A DNA stretch of 64,000 nt from Ga0077555 sp046154645 (GCA_046154645.1 JBJXDZ010000105.1:1-64000); one strand, 5' to 3'. Positions 35,049 to 43,944 are shown, numbered from the stretch's first letter. The notes: generated by a model from the letters alone, not told the origin. Numbers and translations are program-made.

Positions 35049-35996
35049 ATGGTCGACGTCACCGACAAGGCAATGAAATATCGCTCCGTCGCCTATTACC
35101 CCGGCTGCGCGCTGGAAGGTTCCGGCAATGGCTATGATGTCTCGACACGCGCCATCGCCAAGAAGCTGGGGCTCGGCCTCACGGACGTGAAGGACTGGAA
35201 CTGTTGCGGGGCGATGGAGGTGAAGAATATCGATCCCAAGATCCAGACGTATCTCTCCGCACGCGTGCTGAGCCAAGCCGTCAACGTCAACAAGCAGGAC
35301 GTCGTCATGGCGCCCTGCAATGGCTGCTACCACAACCTGAAGAAGGCCGAGTACGATCTCACGCACGACGCGAAATCGAAGGAGGTCACGGAACGGCTGT
35401 CGGTCAAGTCGGGGCATGCCACCTACCAGGCCGGTCAGGCAGAGACCATTCACGCCCTTGATTGGATCAAGGCGACGATCGGCGAGGAGGGCCTGAAGCA
35501 ACGTACGAAGGGTAAGCTCGCGGGCTTGAAGGTCGCCAACTATTACGGATGCATGTATGTGCGCCCGCGCCACATTTTTCCGGAGAAGGACAAGGGGCCA
35601 GGTAGCGAATCGACGTCCAAACCGCATTTCATGGATGATCTACTGGCCGCCGCCGGTGCCGAGAACGTCGACTTTCCCTTGAAGACCGCGTGCTGTGGCG
35701 GCGCGCACACCCTCTCGGATTCCGACACCTCAACCAAGCTGGTGCTCAACATCCTGGAGGCTGCGGAAGCCTCCGGCGCCGAGGTCATTGCCACCGAATG
35801 CCCGACCTGCCACACGGGCCTCGAGATGCATCAGGTGCGCGCCGAGAAACGCTTTGGCCGCAAGACCAACGTCAAGATGCTATACTTCACGCAACTCTTG
35901 GGGCTGGCGCTCGGCATCGGTCCGCGCACGCTCGGCATCCACACCAACATCTCGGATTCGATGGACATGATCATCGAGAAGCGGTTGCAGCCATGA
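35049..35996 (+). CDS. shdrB2: sHdrB2, CCG-domain subunit of sHdr complex
   Basis: 315-aa HdrB-like protein with two CCG cluster-binding domains. The first is 'YYPGC ... WNCCGAMEV ... APCNGCYHN', the second 'YYGCMYVRP ... TACCGGAHT ... ECPTCHTG'. All cysteines of the CX(n)CCGX(n)CXXC pattern are there, so two non-cubane [4Fe-4S] clusters are expected, forming the sulfur-handling site. ATG 35049; its ribosome site comes from the preceding repeat. Overlaps the following gene (ATGA, 35993-35996). Confidence 0.93.
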   Translation: MVDVTDKAMKYRSVAYYPGCALEGSGNGYDVSTRAIAKKLGLGLTDVKDWNCCGAMEVKNIDPKIQTYLSARVLSQAVNVNKQDVVMAPCNGCYHNLKKAEYDLTHDAKSKEVTERLSVKSGHATYQAGQAETIHALDWIKATIGEEGLKQRTKGKLAGLKVANYYGCMYVRPRHIFPEKDKGPGSESTSKPHFMDDLLAAAGAENVDFPLKTACCGGAHTLSDSDTSTKLVLNILEAAEASGAEVIATECPTCHTGLEMHQVRAEKRFGRKTNVKMLYFTQLLGLALGIGPRTLGIHTNISDSMDMIIEKRLQP

Positions 35997-36436
35997 CAAG
36001 AGCATCAATAGCCGAGCTGGAACACCGGCTCCGCATTGTCGAGGGTATGCAGGCATTCTTCTCGCAACCGCGTGCGCCCAAGGCTACGGCAGGTGATTTG
36101 CTTGCGATTGGCGAGAACGTGCTCGAAGTCTGGATCAGGGCACGGGGCGAGGTGCCAACCAAGGAAAAGAAAGAGGACTTCCGTCTTTTGGCGCTGCATC
36201 GCCAGGGCGCCAAGGGCGATCCTTCGTTCAATGCCTGCCGGGAGACCTGCCGCGAACTCGTCTATCACTACAATCTCATCGTCAGCGAACCCGAGCATCC
36301 CGAGACGCCAAAGCGTCTGAAGCTGATGGGCCTCGTCGCCAAGCATCTGTTGCTGTTCGTCTCGGGCAAGATGGAGGTCGCTGGGCTCGGCGAGTTCTGT
36401 TGTGCGGCCAAGCCGTTGCGCGAGACCGGTGAATAA
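35993..36436 (+). CDS. Conserved hypothetical protein of the shdr operon
   Basis: 147-aa cytoplasmic protein, ATGA-coupled to shdrB2. Contains 'SFNACRETCRELVYHYNLI' with a Cys-x3-Cys pair near residues 82-86 and a C-terminal 'GEFCCAAKPLRE'. Helical, basic, no signal peptide. A small uncharacterised gene occurs at this place before lbpA in other sHdr clusters (general knowledge), so it is likely part of the system, perhaps in assembly. I recognise no family. Confidence 0.65.
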   Translation: MTRASIAELEHRLRIVEGMQAFFSQPRAPKATAGDLLAIGENVLEVWIRARGEVPTKEKKEDFRLLALHRQGAKGDPSFNACRETCRELVYHYNLIVSEPEHPETPKRLKLMGLVAKHLLLFVSGKMEVAGLGEFCCAAKPLRETGE

Positions 36437-36474
36437 CCAATAGTGCTGAGACGTCACGATTGCGGAGCTAACCC

Positions 36475-36915
36475 ATGCCCATCGTCAAAGGCTGCAACCT
36501 GCCGGATCATCTCCTCTACGATGTCGACAACCACATCTGGTTCCTGGAGCAGGCCGACGGCACCGTGAAGCTCGGCATGACGATGGTGGCCACGGCCATG
36601 GCCGGCCAACTGGTGGCGTTCACGCCGAAGAAGGCAGGACGCAAGGTCGATGCCGGCAAGAGCTGCGCGACCGTTGAAAGCGGCAAATGGGTCGGCCCGG
36701 CCAAGTCGTGCGCGGCCGGTGAAGTGGCGGGCGTCAACGACGATCTCGTTGCCAATCCGCAACTGGCCAACACCGACCCTTACGAGAAAGGCTGGTTCAT
36801 TATCCTGAAGCCTGCCGACTGGGCGGCCGTGAAGCCAACACTCACCCCCGGCGCCAGCGTCACCGCGAAATACGAAGCCAAGATGCTCGCGGATGGCTTT
36901 GCCGGTTGCGCCTGA
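36475..36915 (+). CDS. lbpA: Lipoate-binding protein LbpA (GcvH-like)
   Basis: 146-aa GcvH-like carrier. The lipoylation site is Lys71 in 'CATVESGKWVGPAKSCAAG', matching the ESxK turn of GcvH. N-terminal 'DHLLYDVDNHIWFLEQADGTVKLGMT' is typical of the sulfur-oxidiser LbpA branch, which differs from glycine-cleavage GcvH by extra cysteines (Cys7, Cys64, Cys79). LbpA is required for sHdr sulfur oxidation. Start ATG 36475. Last gene of the shdr operon; the YeeE/YedE gene converges with zero spacing (stops at 36915 and 36916). Confidence 0.94.
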   Translation: MPIVKGCNLPDHLLYDVDNHIWFLEQADGTVKLGMTMVATAMAGQLVAFTPKKAGRKVDAGKSCATVESGKWVGPAKSCAAGEVAGVNDDLVANPQLANTDPYEKGWFIILKPADWAAVKPTLTPGASVTAKYEAKMLADGFAGCA

Positions 36916-38010
36916 TCAAACCTCATCCATCAAGCTGGCCTCGAGGCGCTTCATGCCGATGATGCCGCCGATGACGATGGCAGCGAACGTCAGAAATGAG
37001 CCGATTGCCAACGTCGAGACACCGGTGATGGCCTGCCCCACCGTGCAGCCCAAGGCCATGACGCCGCCAACGCCCATCAAGGCCGCGCCGAGCAGGCTGC
37101 GCTTGGTATCGCCGAGGTTCGAGAAGGTCGCGAGCTTGAAGCGGCCCATGGATTTGGCCGCGATGAACGCACCAAAGATTGCACCGAACACCGTGGTCAC
37201 GCCAAAGCCCGGCATGCGTCCTGCCGTAAAGCGCTGGAGCCACTCGATGGCATCGGCCGTCGGGCGCACATAGGTCAGCGAGATCGGCGTCGTCGGCTTG
37301 TCGGCAAGATCGTCATAGGCGAGGCCCGTCAGAGCCCAGCCGGCGATGGTGCACAAACCGACACCGACGCCTGCGAGGATATGTACCGGCGAGCCGCGAA
37401 ACTCCGCGTCCATGAAGCAGTAGACTGCGACCGCGAAAGTGATCAGCGCCGTCACGACCGTGCTGCCGCGCGCCGGCCCCAGGGGCGTCAGCGCGCCAAC
37501 CAGTTCTCCAAGGCTTTGTGTGGCGAGTTTCACGCCGCCCAGATTGATCGCGGTCACCTGCTCGAGCCAACTGCGGATCGGCCCCAGCAGGCCGCCAATG
37601 GCCATGTAGGCGAACAGCCCCATGACGATCAGCGTGATCAGGGATCTGAGATCGCCGCCGCCGATGCGGGCGAGATTGCGGCTGGCGCAGCCGCCGGCGT
37701 AAACCATGCCGAAGCCGAACATCAGGCCGCCGATCAGGTGTCCGAACCAATTGAGGCTGGGCGCAAGGTACATCGATTTGGCGAGCGGTACGACGCCGGT
37801 GCCGGCCAGTACCTGGGTCCCGACCAGCGCCACGCCGGCCGCCAGCACCCAGGCACGAAAGCGGCGGTAATCGCCAAAGGACAGGATGTCGGAGATCGAT
37901 CCCATTGTGCAGAAGTTGGTACGGTAGACGAGGAACCCGAACACGAGGCCAATAAAAAGCCCGCCTGCAGCAAGCCAGGCGCCAGGGTTCTGCTGGATCA
38001 AATCGCGCAT
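36916..38010 (-). CDS. YeeE/YedE-family sulfur-compound transporter (SoxT1-like)
   Basis: 364-aa inner-membrane protein with about nine hydrophobic segments, of the TsuA/YeeE thiosulfate-transporter family. Conserved cysteines of the conduction path are in 'YRTNFCTMGSISD', 'VYAGGCASRNL' and 'MALGCTVGQ'. Full-length, both halves in one chain. In Hyphomicrobium, related SoxT proteins beside shdr/sox genes import sulfur compounds or help signal to the repressors; the same is suggested here. ATG 38010. Divergent from the split pair at 38213, sharing operator site 3. Confidence 0.85.
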   Translation of the reverse strand: MRDLIQQNPGAWLAAGGLFIGLVFGFLVYRTNFCTMGSISDILSFGDYRRFRAWVLAAGVALVGTQVLAGTGVVPLAKSMYLAPSLNWFGHLIGGLMFGFGMVYAGGCASRNLARIGGGDLRSLITLIVMGLFAYMAIGGLLGPIRSWLEQVTAINLGGVKLATQSLGELVGALTPLGPARGSTVVTALITFAVAVYCFMDAEFRGSPVHILAGVGVGLCTIAGWALTGLAYDDLADKPTTPISLTYVRPTADAIEWLQRFTAGRMPGFGVTTVFGAIFGAFIAAKSMGRFKLATFSNLGDTKRSLLGAALMGVGGVMALGCTVGQAITGVSTLAIGSFLTFAAIVIGGIIGMKRLEASLMDEV

Positions 38011-38135
38011 GCTGCCTCGCTCGCTTGCCCCTGCGTCGGTGGCCCTCGTCAGATCCCCGGGTCAGGGGGATCCCGGCCGCGCCACTCCACGCGATCATTG
38101 CCCAAGGCCGCAGGTGCGGTCTAGCCGATATCTTG

Positions 38136-38147
38136 ATATTCGAATAT
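38136..38147. promoter_or_regulatory. Palindromic operator candidate in transporter divergent region (site 3)
   Basis: ATATTCGAATAT is a perfect 12-bp palindrome with the ATTCGAAT core, abutting a TATAAG -10-like box (38145-38150) on the + strand. Lies between the SoxT1-like gene (-) and the split YeeE/YedE-soxYZ genes (+), so could control both directions. Confidence 0.7.
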
Positions 38148-38212
38148 AAGCGCCCAAGTCGATGGCTAGGTTGCGCCACGCAACTGCTGCGGCCAGGGAG
38201 TAGACTGAGACA

Positions 38213-38635
38213 ATGCAGAATTTCATGCCCTGGCATGGCCTCGTCGGAGGCATGATGATCGGTCTTTCGGCGGCGCTGTTTCTGCTTCTGTCGGGTCGCA
38301 TGTCGGGCATTTCGGGGATTGTCGAGACCGCGCTTGCGCCGTCTGGCCGCAGCTTCGGCTGGAGCTTGGCCTACCTTGCCGGCTTGCCCTTGGGTGCGCT
38401 CCTGGTGTCAATGATGGCGCCACAGGTCGTGCCGGCGATCAAGCTCTCGGCGTCGTGGCCGTTGCTCGTCGGTGCAGGCCTGCTGGTCGGCCTTGGCGCC
38501 CGGATCGGCAGCGGCTGCACCTCGGGTCACGGCGTCTGCGGCTTGCCCCGGCTGTCGGTTCGGTCCATCGTCGCCACTGGAACCTTCATGTTGACGGCGG
38601 CGGCAACCGTCTACGTCACGCGGCACGTGCTCTAA
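38213..38635 (+). CDS. YeeE/YedE-family half transporter, N-terminal type
   Basis: 140-aa membrane protein with about four segments, corresponding to one half of a YeeE/YedE transporter (PmpA/PmpB-like split pair). Signature 'GLGARIGSGCTSGHGVCGL' carries the conserved 'GSGCTSGHG' cysteine. It is followed five nt later by the complementary half. Start ATG 38213. Placed before soxYZ and under operator site 3, so probably sulfur-compound transport (inference). Confidence 0.85.
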   Translation: MQNFMPWHGLVGGMMIGLSAALFLLLSGRMSGISGIVETALAPSGRSFGWSLAYLAGLPLGALLVSMMAPQVVPAIKLSASWPLLVGAGLLVGLGARIGSGCTSGHGVCGLPRLSVRSIVATGTFMLTAAATVYVTRHVL

Positions 38636-38639
38636 GGAC

Positions 38640-39116
38640 TTGGGATCAGGCACCTTGATACAGATCGTCATCGCCCTGCTGGCCGGCACGCTCTTTGGAG
38701 CCGGGCTGACCGTTGCGCAAATGGTCGACCCGCAGAAGGTGCTGGGCTTCCTGGACATCGCTGCGATCCGTACCGGGGGGTGGGATCCGACCTTGCTGTT
38801 CGTGTTCGCGGGTGCGCTCCCCGTCATGTTTCTAGCCTATCAGGTGCAGCGCCGTATGGCCGCGCCCCTCGCGGCGTTGAGCTTCGAAATTCCGTCGCGG
38901 AGCGATATCGATGCGCGGCTGATTGCGGGCGGCGCAATATTCGGCATCGGTTGGGGACTGGCCGGCATCTGTCCGGGACCGGCCATCACGGCTCTGGCCA
39001 TCGGCGGGGCGGCGCTACCAGGGCTGGCGCTGTTCGGCTTGGCTATGCTGCTGGCAATCTCGCTGTCGCGGCATCTTGGCCCGTCACAGGGCGAACCGAG
39101 AGAAGTCACGGCATGA
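38640..39116 (+). CDS. YeeE/YedE-family half transporter, C-terminal type
   Basis: 158-aa membrane protein with about four segments, second half of the split pair. Signature 'GIGWGLAGICPGPAI' carries the conserved Cys, and 'AQMVDPQKVLGFLDI' is typical of the DUF6691 branch. The start is uncertain: TTG 38640 (AAGGA upstream) or TTG 38655 ('LIQIVIALLAG'). soxY follows with 68 nt spacing. Confidence 0.82.
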   Translation: MGSGTLIQIVIALLAGTLFGAGLTVAQMVDPQKVLGFLDIAAIRTGGWDPTLLFVFAGALPVMFLAYQVQRRMAAPLAALSFEIPSRSDIDARLIAGGAIFGIGWGLAGICPGPAITALAIGGAALPGLALFGLAMLLAISLSRHLGPSQGEPREVTA

Positions 39117-39184
39117 CTGCAACAAACAGCAGGGCGCGTTTCGCGACGCCGCTCCAGGGCAAGTGCATAAACGAGGAGGCAAGC

Positions 39185-39670
39185 ATGGATGGCGAACGAC
39201 GCGTAACGGTCATCGGCCGTCGCGATTTCGTGTTGGGTGCAGCTGGCGCTGCAGCCTTCATGGGCTGGCTTGCGGCAGGTGGAGTGGCAGTGGCGCAGGA
39301 GAAGGCTCCCCAAGATGCCGAAGCCCTGATCAAGTCGATCCTGAAGGACGCCAAACCGGCCGAGGGCAAGGTCAAGCTCGATCTGCCAGAGATCGCCGAG
39401 AACGGCAACACAGTGCCCTACGCGATCGAGGTCGAGAGTCCGGTCACAGCCACCGACTACGTCAAGGCGGTGCACATCATCTCGACTGGCAATCCGCAGC
39501 CCCAGATCGCCACGTTCCATTTCACGCCCTTGAGCGGCAAGGCCGCCGCCTCGAGCCGCATGCGCCTCGGTCGCACTCAGGACATCGTGGCCATTGCTGA
39601 AATGTCGGACGGGCGCTTCTTCATGGGCAAGCGCACGGTCAAGGTCACCATCGGCGGCTGCGGCGGCTGA
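39185..39670 (+). CDS. soxY: SoxY, sulfur-carrier subunit of SoxYZ
   Basis: 161-aa periplasmic carrier. Tat signal 'GRRDFVLGAAGAAAF' (about residues 11-38, cleavage near 'AVAQEKAP'), unusual Tat export shared by SoxY family. C-terminal 'GGCGG' with Cys159 is the swinging-arm attachment point for sulfur intermediates. ATG 39185 has GAGGAGG upstream; an earlier ATG at 39113 is rejected. soxZ follows at 24 nt. Separated from soxAXB by the whole lip/shdr block. Confidence 0.94.
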   Translation: MDGERRVTVIGRRDFVLGAAGAAAFMGWLAAGGVAVAQEKAPQDAEALIKSILKDAKPAEGKVKLDLPEIAENGNTVPYAIEVESPVTATDYVKAVHIISTGNPQPQIATFHFTPLSGKAAASSRMRLGRTQDIVAIAEMSDGRFFMGKRTVKVTIGGCGG

Positions 39671-39693
39671 AGCACAATCCAGGAGCGCACCCT

Positions 39694-40017
39694 ATGTCGA
39701 CGAAACCCCGTATCAAAGTTCCCGAGAGCGCCAAGGTCGGCGAGGTGATCGAGGTCAAGACGCTGGTCCAGCACGTCATGGAGACGGGCAACCGGCGCGA
39801 CAAGGACAACAACGTCATTCCGCGCCTGATCCTGAACACGTTCGAGGCCAAGTTTGCTGGCCAGGAGGTGTTCAAGACCACGATCTTCTCCGGCACGGCG
39901 GCCAATCCCTATATCGCCTTCTTCATGAAGGTGCCGGGACCGGGCGAGTTCGAGTTCACGTGGCATGAGGACGGCGGCGCCAAGATCACCGAAAAGGTGG
40001 CGCTGAAGGTCGCTTAA
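39694..40017 (+). CDS. soxZ: SoxZ, partner of SoxY
   Basis: 107-aa immunoglobulin-like protein without a signal peptide, exported in complex with SoxY. Family pattern 'PRIKVPESAKVGEVIEVKTLVQHVMETG' and 'NPYIAFFMKVPGPGEFEFTWHEDGG'. Normal length, ATG 39694 after CAGGAGCG. No soxCD follows, so the sulfane sulfur on SoxY is presumably handed to the cytoplasmic sHdr branch. Confidence 0.94.
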   Translation: MSTKPRIKVPESAKVGEVIEVKTLVQHVMETGNRRDKDNNVIPRLILNTFEAKFAGQEVFKTTIFSGTAANPYIAFFMKVPGPGEFEFTWHEDGGAKITEKVALKVA

Positions 40018-40240
40018 AACAAACGGGACCGGTCCGGGTAACCTTCTGGTGGATCGGGTTGCGAGCGCGCCGGTGCGATGTGCGGCCGGCGGCTTGGTGA
40101 CCGCGCGACCATTCACGTCTCGACAGCAGCAACCAATCTGACACAATTGAGCCAGCAACCGGTTTGGTTTGGCGCGCGAGCATGCCAGGATCGCGCCCGC
40201 CAACATGATGGCCGCAGGCGCCGGACGGGGATAAGGGTCG

Positions 40241-43168
40241 ATGCAGAAGCAGAACCAAGATGGCACCGCGCGAACCGGGAGTGCACCGAAGGCCAAAGGG
40301 CAGTCCCTCGCAGAGCCGCATGTCGCGACTTCGGTGCCGCCCGCCGATGAGATCAAGACCACCACCTGCTACATGTGCGCCTGCCGCTGCGGCATCCAGG
40401 TGCATCTGAAAGACGGCAAGGTCCGCTACATCGATGGCAATCGCAAGCATCCCGTCAACCGCGGCGTTATCTGTGGCAAAGGCTCTGCCGGCATCATGCA
40501 GCACTATGCGCCGTCGCGGCTGCGCGCGCCCATGAAGCGCGTCGGCGAGCGCGGCTCGGGTCAGTTCGTCGAGATCAGTTGGGAGGAGGCGCTCACCACC
40601 GCCACCGGTTGGCTATCCGACGTGCGCGCCAAGGACCCGAGCAAACTCGCTTTCTTTACTGGCCGCGATCAATCACAGTCGCTCACGGGCTGGTGGGCGA
40701 TGCAGTTCGGCACGCCGAATTTTGCCGCCCACGGTGGCTTCTGCTCGGTCAACATGGCGGCGGCCGGCCTTTATACATTCGGCGGCTCGTTCTGGGAGTT
40801 CGGTGAACCCGACTGGGAGCACACCAAGTATTTCCTGCTGTTCGGCATCGCCGAGGATCATGGCTCGAACCCGATCAAGATTGCGCTCGGCAAGCTCAAA
40901 CAAAAGGGCGCTAAGATCGTTTCCATCAATCCCGTCCGCACCGGTTACAACGCCATTGCTGACGAGTGGCTCGGTGTGAAGCCGGGCACCGACGGGTTGT
41001 TGGTCGGCGCGCTGATCCACGAGCTGTTTCGTACCAACAACGTCGATCTCGATTATCTCGTCCGCTACTCCAACGCGGCTTGGCTGGTGATCCAGGACGA
41101 AGGCGCCAAGGACGACGGTCTGTTCGCCCGCGACGCCGAGGGCAAGGTGCTGTCCTGGGACAAGACCAGCAACGCCGTTGCCCGCGCCGACCGAATCGAC
41201 ATCGCGCCCGCCCTGGTGGGTGAATTTTCGCTGCCCGATGGCCGCAAGGCCGTGCCCGCCTTCCGCCTGCTCGCCGAGCGTTTTCTCAGCCCCGAATATG
41301 CGCCCGAAACGGTGGAGGCCGAATGCGGCGTGCCCGCCACCACCATCCGCCGCATCGCCGCCGAGGTTGCCGACGTCGCCTTCAAGCAAACGGTAACGTT
41401 GCCGCTCAAGTGGACGGATTGGGTCGGTCGCCAGCACGACAGCATCACCGGGCGTCCCGTCTCGATGCACGCCATGCGCGGCATCTCCGCCCATTCGAAC
41501 GGCTTCCACACCTGCCGCATGCTGCATGTCCTGCAGATCCTGCTGGGCACCATCGATGTGCCCGGCGGCTTTCGCTACAAGGCGCCATTCCCGCGACCCG
41601 CGCCGCCACCGGCACGTCCTGTCGGCAAGCCATCGCAGATCAAGCCCAACACGCCGCTGCCCGGCATGCATCTGGGCTTTGTGCACGGCCCCGAGGATCT
41701 GCTCGTCGACAGCGAGGGCCGACCCTCGCGCATCGACAAGGCCTTCTCATGGGATGCGCCGATTGCCGCCCATGGCCTGATGCACATGCTGATCAACAAC
41801 GCTGCGACGGCGGATCCCTACAGCATCGACGTCATGTTCCTGTACATGGCCAACATGGCCTGGAACTCGTCGATGAACATCGGCGCCACGTTGGATTATC
41901 TGACCGCCAAGAACGCGGACGGCAGCTACAAGATCCCGAAGATCATCTACTCGGACGCTTATGCCTCGGAGATGGTGGCGTATGCCGATCTGATCCTGCC
42001 CGATACAACCTATCTCGAGCGCTACGACTGCATTTCCATGCTCGACCGTCCGATCTCTGATCCGGACGGCCCCGCCGACGCCATTCGCCACCCTGTCGTC
42101 AAGCCCGACCGCGATGTGCGCGGCTTCCAGGACGTGCTGATCGACCTCGGCGCACGCCTCAAGTTGCCGGGCTTCACCAACGCCGACGGCACGGCAAAAT
42201 ACCCTGGCGGCTATCCCGATTACATCGTCAATCACGAACGCAGCCCCGGCATCGGGCCGCTCGCCGGGTGGCGCGGCAAGGACGGCACCAAGTTCGGCAT
42301 GGGCGAGGTGAACCCGAAGCAACTCGAGCGCTACATCGAGAATGGCGCTTTCCACGTGCATCATCTGCCCGACGATGCCCGCTACATGAAGCACGCCAAC
42401 AAGGCCTATCTCGAATTCGCCAAGGCCTCAGGCTTCATCGGTTCGACGGACCCGATCATCTTCCAGCTCTACTCGGAGCCGCTGCAGAAGTTCCGCCTCG
42501 CCGCCCGCGGTCATGGCGTCAATCAGCCGCCCGACAGCCACCGGTCCCGCATCGCGCGCTATTTCGATCCGCTGCCGTTCTGGTACGCCCCGTTCGAGGG
42601 CACGCTGATCGACGAGCGCGCCTATCCCATGCACGCCATCACGCAGCGGCCCATGGCGATGTACCACTCGTGGGGCTCACAGAATGCGTGGCTGCGCCAG
42701 ATCCACGGCGCCAACCGGCTCTACATGCAGCGCGAGCGCGCTGTGTCGCTCGGGATCGCGGATGACGATTGGGTGTGGATCTCGAGCCAGATCGGCCGCG
42801 TGAAAGCGCAGGTCAAGCTCATGGAAGGCGTCAACTCCGACACGGTGTGGACGTGGAACGCCATCGGCAAGCGGTCCGGCGCCTGGGCGCTCGACAAGGA
42901 TGCGCCCGAGGCCCGCCAAGGCTTCCTGCTGAATCACCTGATCTCGGAGCTGCTTCCACCCCGGGAAGGCGGTTACCGTTACGCCAATGCCGATCCGGTT
43001 ACGGGGCAGGCCGCCTGGTACGACCTGCGCGTCAAAATCGAAAAGGCACCCGCTGGCGAAGCGCACGAGAGCTGGCCGCAATTCGAAACCCTCGCGTCGC
43101 CACCCGGCACCGCCAAACCGCTCGCCGTCTCCGACTTCGGCCGCGCCTTCAACAAGGAGCGGGCATGA
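40241..43168 (+). CDS. soeA: SoeA, molybdopterin subunit of cytoplasmic sulfite dehydrogenase
   Basis: 975-aa molybdopterin oxidoreductase of the DMSO-reductase superfamily. [4Fe-4S] cysteines Cys43, Cys46, Cys50 and Cys78 in 'TCYMCACRCG ... GVICGKGSAG'. No Tat signal, so it faces the cytoplasm like SoeABC, which oxidises sulfite and passes electrons to quinone. Partner genes soeB and soeC follow, confirming the three-subunit assembly. Start ATG 40241 (GGGGATAAGGGTCG upstream). The 223 nt before it have no operator core. Stop overlaps an ATG (43165) opening the cargo stretch before soeB. Confidence 0.9.
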   Translation: MQKQNQDGTARTGSAPKAKGQSLAEPHVATSVPPADEIKTTTCYMCACRCGIQVHLKDGKVRYIDGNRKHPVNRGVICGKGSAGIMQHYAPSRLRAPMKRVGERGSGQFVEISWEEALTTATGWLSDVRAKDPSKLAFFTGRDQSQSLTGWWAMQFGTPNFAAHGGFCSVNMAAAGLYTFGGSFWEFGEPDWEHTKYFLLFGIAEDHGSNPIKIALGKLKQKGAKIVSINPVRTGYNAIADEWLGVKPGTDGLLVGALIHELFRTNNVDLDYLVRYSNAAWLVIQDEGAKDDGLFARDAEGKVLSWDKTSNAVARADRIDIAPALVGEFSLPDGRKAVPAFRLLAERFLSPEYAPETVEAECGVPATTIRRIAAEVADVAFKQTVTLPLKWTDWVGRQHDSITGRPVSMHAMRGISAHSNGFHTCRMLHVLQILLGTIDVPGGFRYKAPFPRPAPPPARPVGKPSQIKPNTPLPGMHLGFVHGPEDLLVDSEGRPSRIDKAFSWDAPIAAHGLMHMLINNAATADPYSIDVMFLYMANMAWNSSMNIGATLDYLTAKNADGSYKIPKIIYSDAYASEMVAYADLILPDTTYLERYDCISMLDRPISDPDGPADAIRHPVVKPDRDVRGFQDVLIDLGARLKLPGFTNADGTAKYPGGYPDYIVNHERSPGIGPLAGWRGKDGTKFGMGEVNPKQLERYIENGAFHVHHLPDDARYMKHANKAYLEFAKASGFIGSTDPIIFQLYSEPLQKFRLAARGHGVNQPPDSHRSRIARYFDPLPFWYAPFEGTLIDERAYPMHAITQRPMAMYHSWGSQNAWLRQIHGANRLYMQRERAVSLGIADDDWVWISSQIGRVKAQVKLMEGVNSDTVWTWNAIGKRSGAWALDKDAPEARQGFLLNHLISELLPPREGGYRYANADPVTGQAAWYDLRVKIEKAPAGEAHESWPQFETLASPPGTAKPLAVSDFGRAFNKERA

Positions 43169-43237
43169 CGGTGAGTGAAGCGCTCATCAAACCAATCTTT
43201 TTCGGTGCCACTGGCACCGCGAAGCTGCCAAGCGCTC

Positions 43238-43356
43238 CCCCCTCCCTAGCGGGGAGGGGTTGGGGGTGGGGAGAATGTCCAGGCGCAGTCCGTTCGGATT
43301 ACGCTTTGCATCAACACCCCACCCCTAGCCCCTCCCCTGAGGGGAGGGGGACGTGG
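43238..43356. repeat. Inverted pair of family A palindromic repeats between soeA and soeB
   Basis: Left copy: CCCCTCCC/GGGGAGGGG stem then GTTGGGGGTGGGG (43238-43273). Right copy: ACACCCCACCCCTAGCCCCTCCCCTGAGGGGAGG text (about 43312-43350). The right half is the reverse complement of the element at 23634 including its outer flank. Separates soeA from the cargo gene. Confidence 0.8.
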
Positions 43357-43365
43357 CTAGGCTGT

Positions 43366-43944
43366 GTGAGTCGTGCATGGGGCTGCGTGCTGACGCTGCT
43401 CGCGTTGGTATTTGTGGAAATCGGCGCAAGTGCACCGGCATTTGCTTCTCCGCGCAATGTGTGCATGAACGCTGCGCCTTTCATGAAGGCGCTCAGTGCC
43501 AATCAGCGTGCACTTTCGAATGAAGAACGGAAAATTTATCGCGGCAATGTTGTGGCGAGTGATTTTTCCGATTTCTTTGTCTTCTACTTTTCGCCCGAAC
43601 CCAAAAGCTTTCCTGGCGATCCGCCCGGTAGCTATGGCCTTATCGTCCGTGTGAATGGATTGAGCCATCACATACAAGTCTATTTCTCGCTAGTGCTCAT
43701 GTACCCGATCAGCGACTGTTTCGCGGATGGGTGTCTGAGAGGTTGGTCATTTGGTACTGCAGAAAATGGGATCGACGGGTTAAGACACGGATTGGAATTC
43801 ACTTTCATTAAGGGTGAAGCGGGACTGCCCGTGCTGCATTCGATTGTGAGTGCGAGTCTCGCACCGTGCGACCTCAAATTCGACGATGATCAGAAATCGA
43901 TAGATGGCCTCGCAAGCTGGATGAAAAGCAAGAGCCGCAAATGA
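43366..43944 (+). CDS. Secreted hypothetical protein inserted between soeA and soeB
   Basis: 192 aa from GTG 43366. Its N-terminus is a convincing Sec signal peptide (residues about 1-27, 'CVLTLLALVFVEIGASAPAFA' then Ser-Pro). The mature part has four cysteines ('NVCMNAAPF', 'ISDCFADGCLRGW', 'SLAPCDLK'), possibly two disulfides, and a central 'GWSFGTAENGIDGLRHGLEF'. An in-frame ATG at 43165 (overlapping soeA's stop) would give a longer protein, but that stretch is repeat sequence. The stop overlaps soeB (ATGA). AT-richer than neighbours; unknown family; looks like inserted cargo. Confidence 0.6.
   Translation: MSRAWGCVLTLLALVFVEIGASAPAFASPRNVCMNAAPFMKALSANQRALSNEERKIYRGNVVASDFSDFFVFYFSPEPKSFPGDPPGSYGLIVRVNGLSHHIQVYFSLVLMYPISDCFADGCLRGWSFGTAENGIDGLRHGLEFTFIKGEAGLPVLHSIVSASLAPCDLKFDDDQKSIDGLASWMKSKSRK

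Noticed and set aside
28364..35996. Methanogen-type heterodisulfide reductase
   Set aside because: Gene order C1-B1-A-hyp-C2-B2 with dsrE, lbpA, sox and lip genes identifies the sulfur-oxidising sHdr system; no methanogenesis genes.
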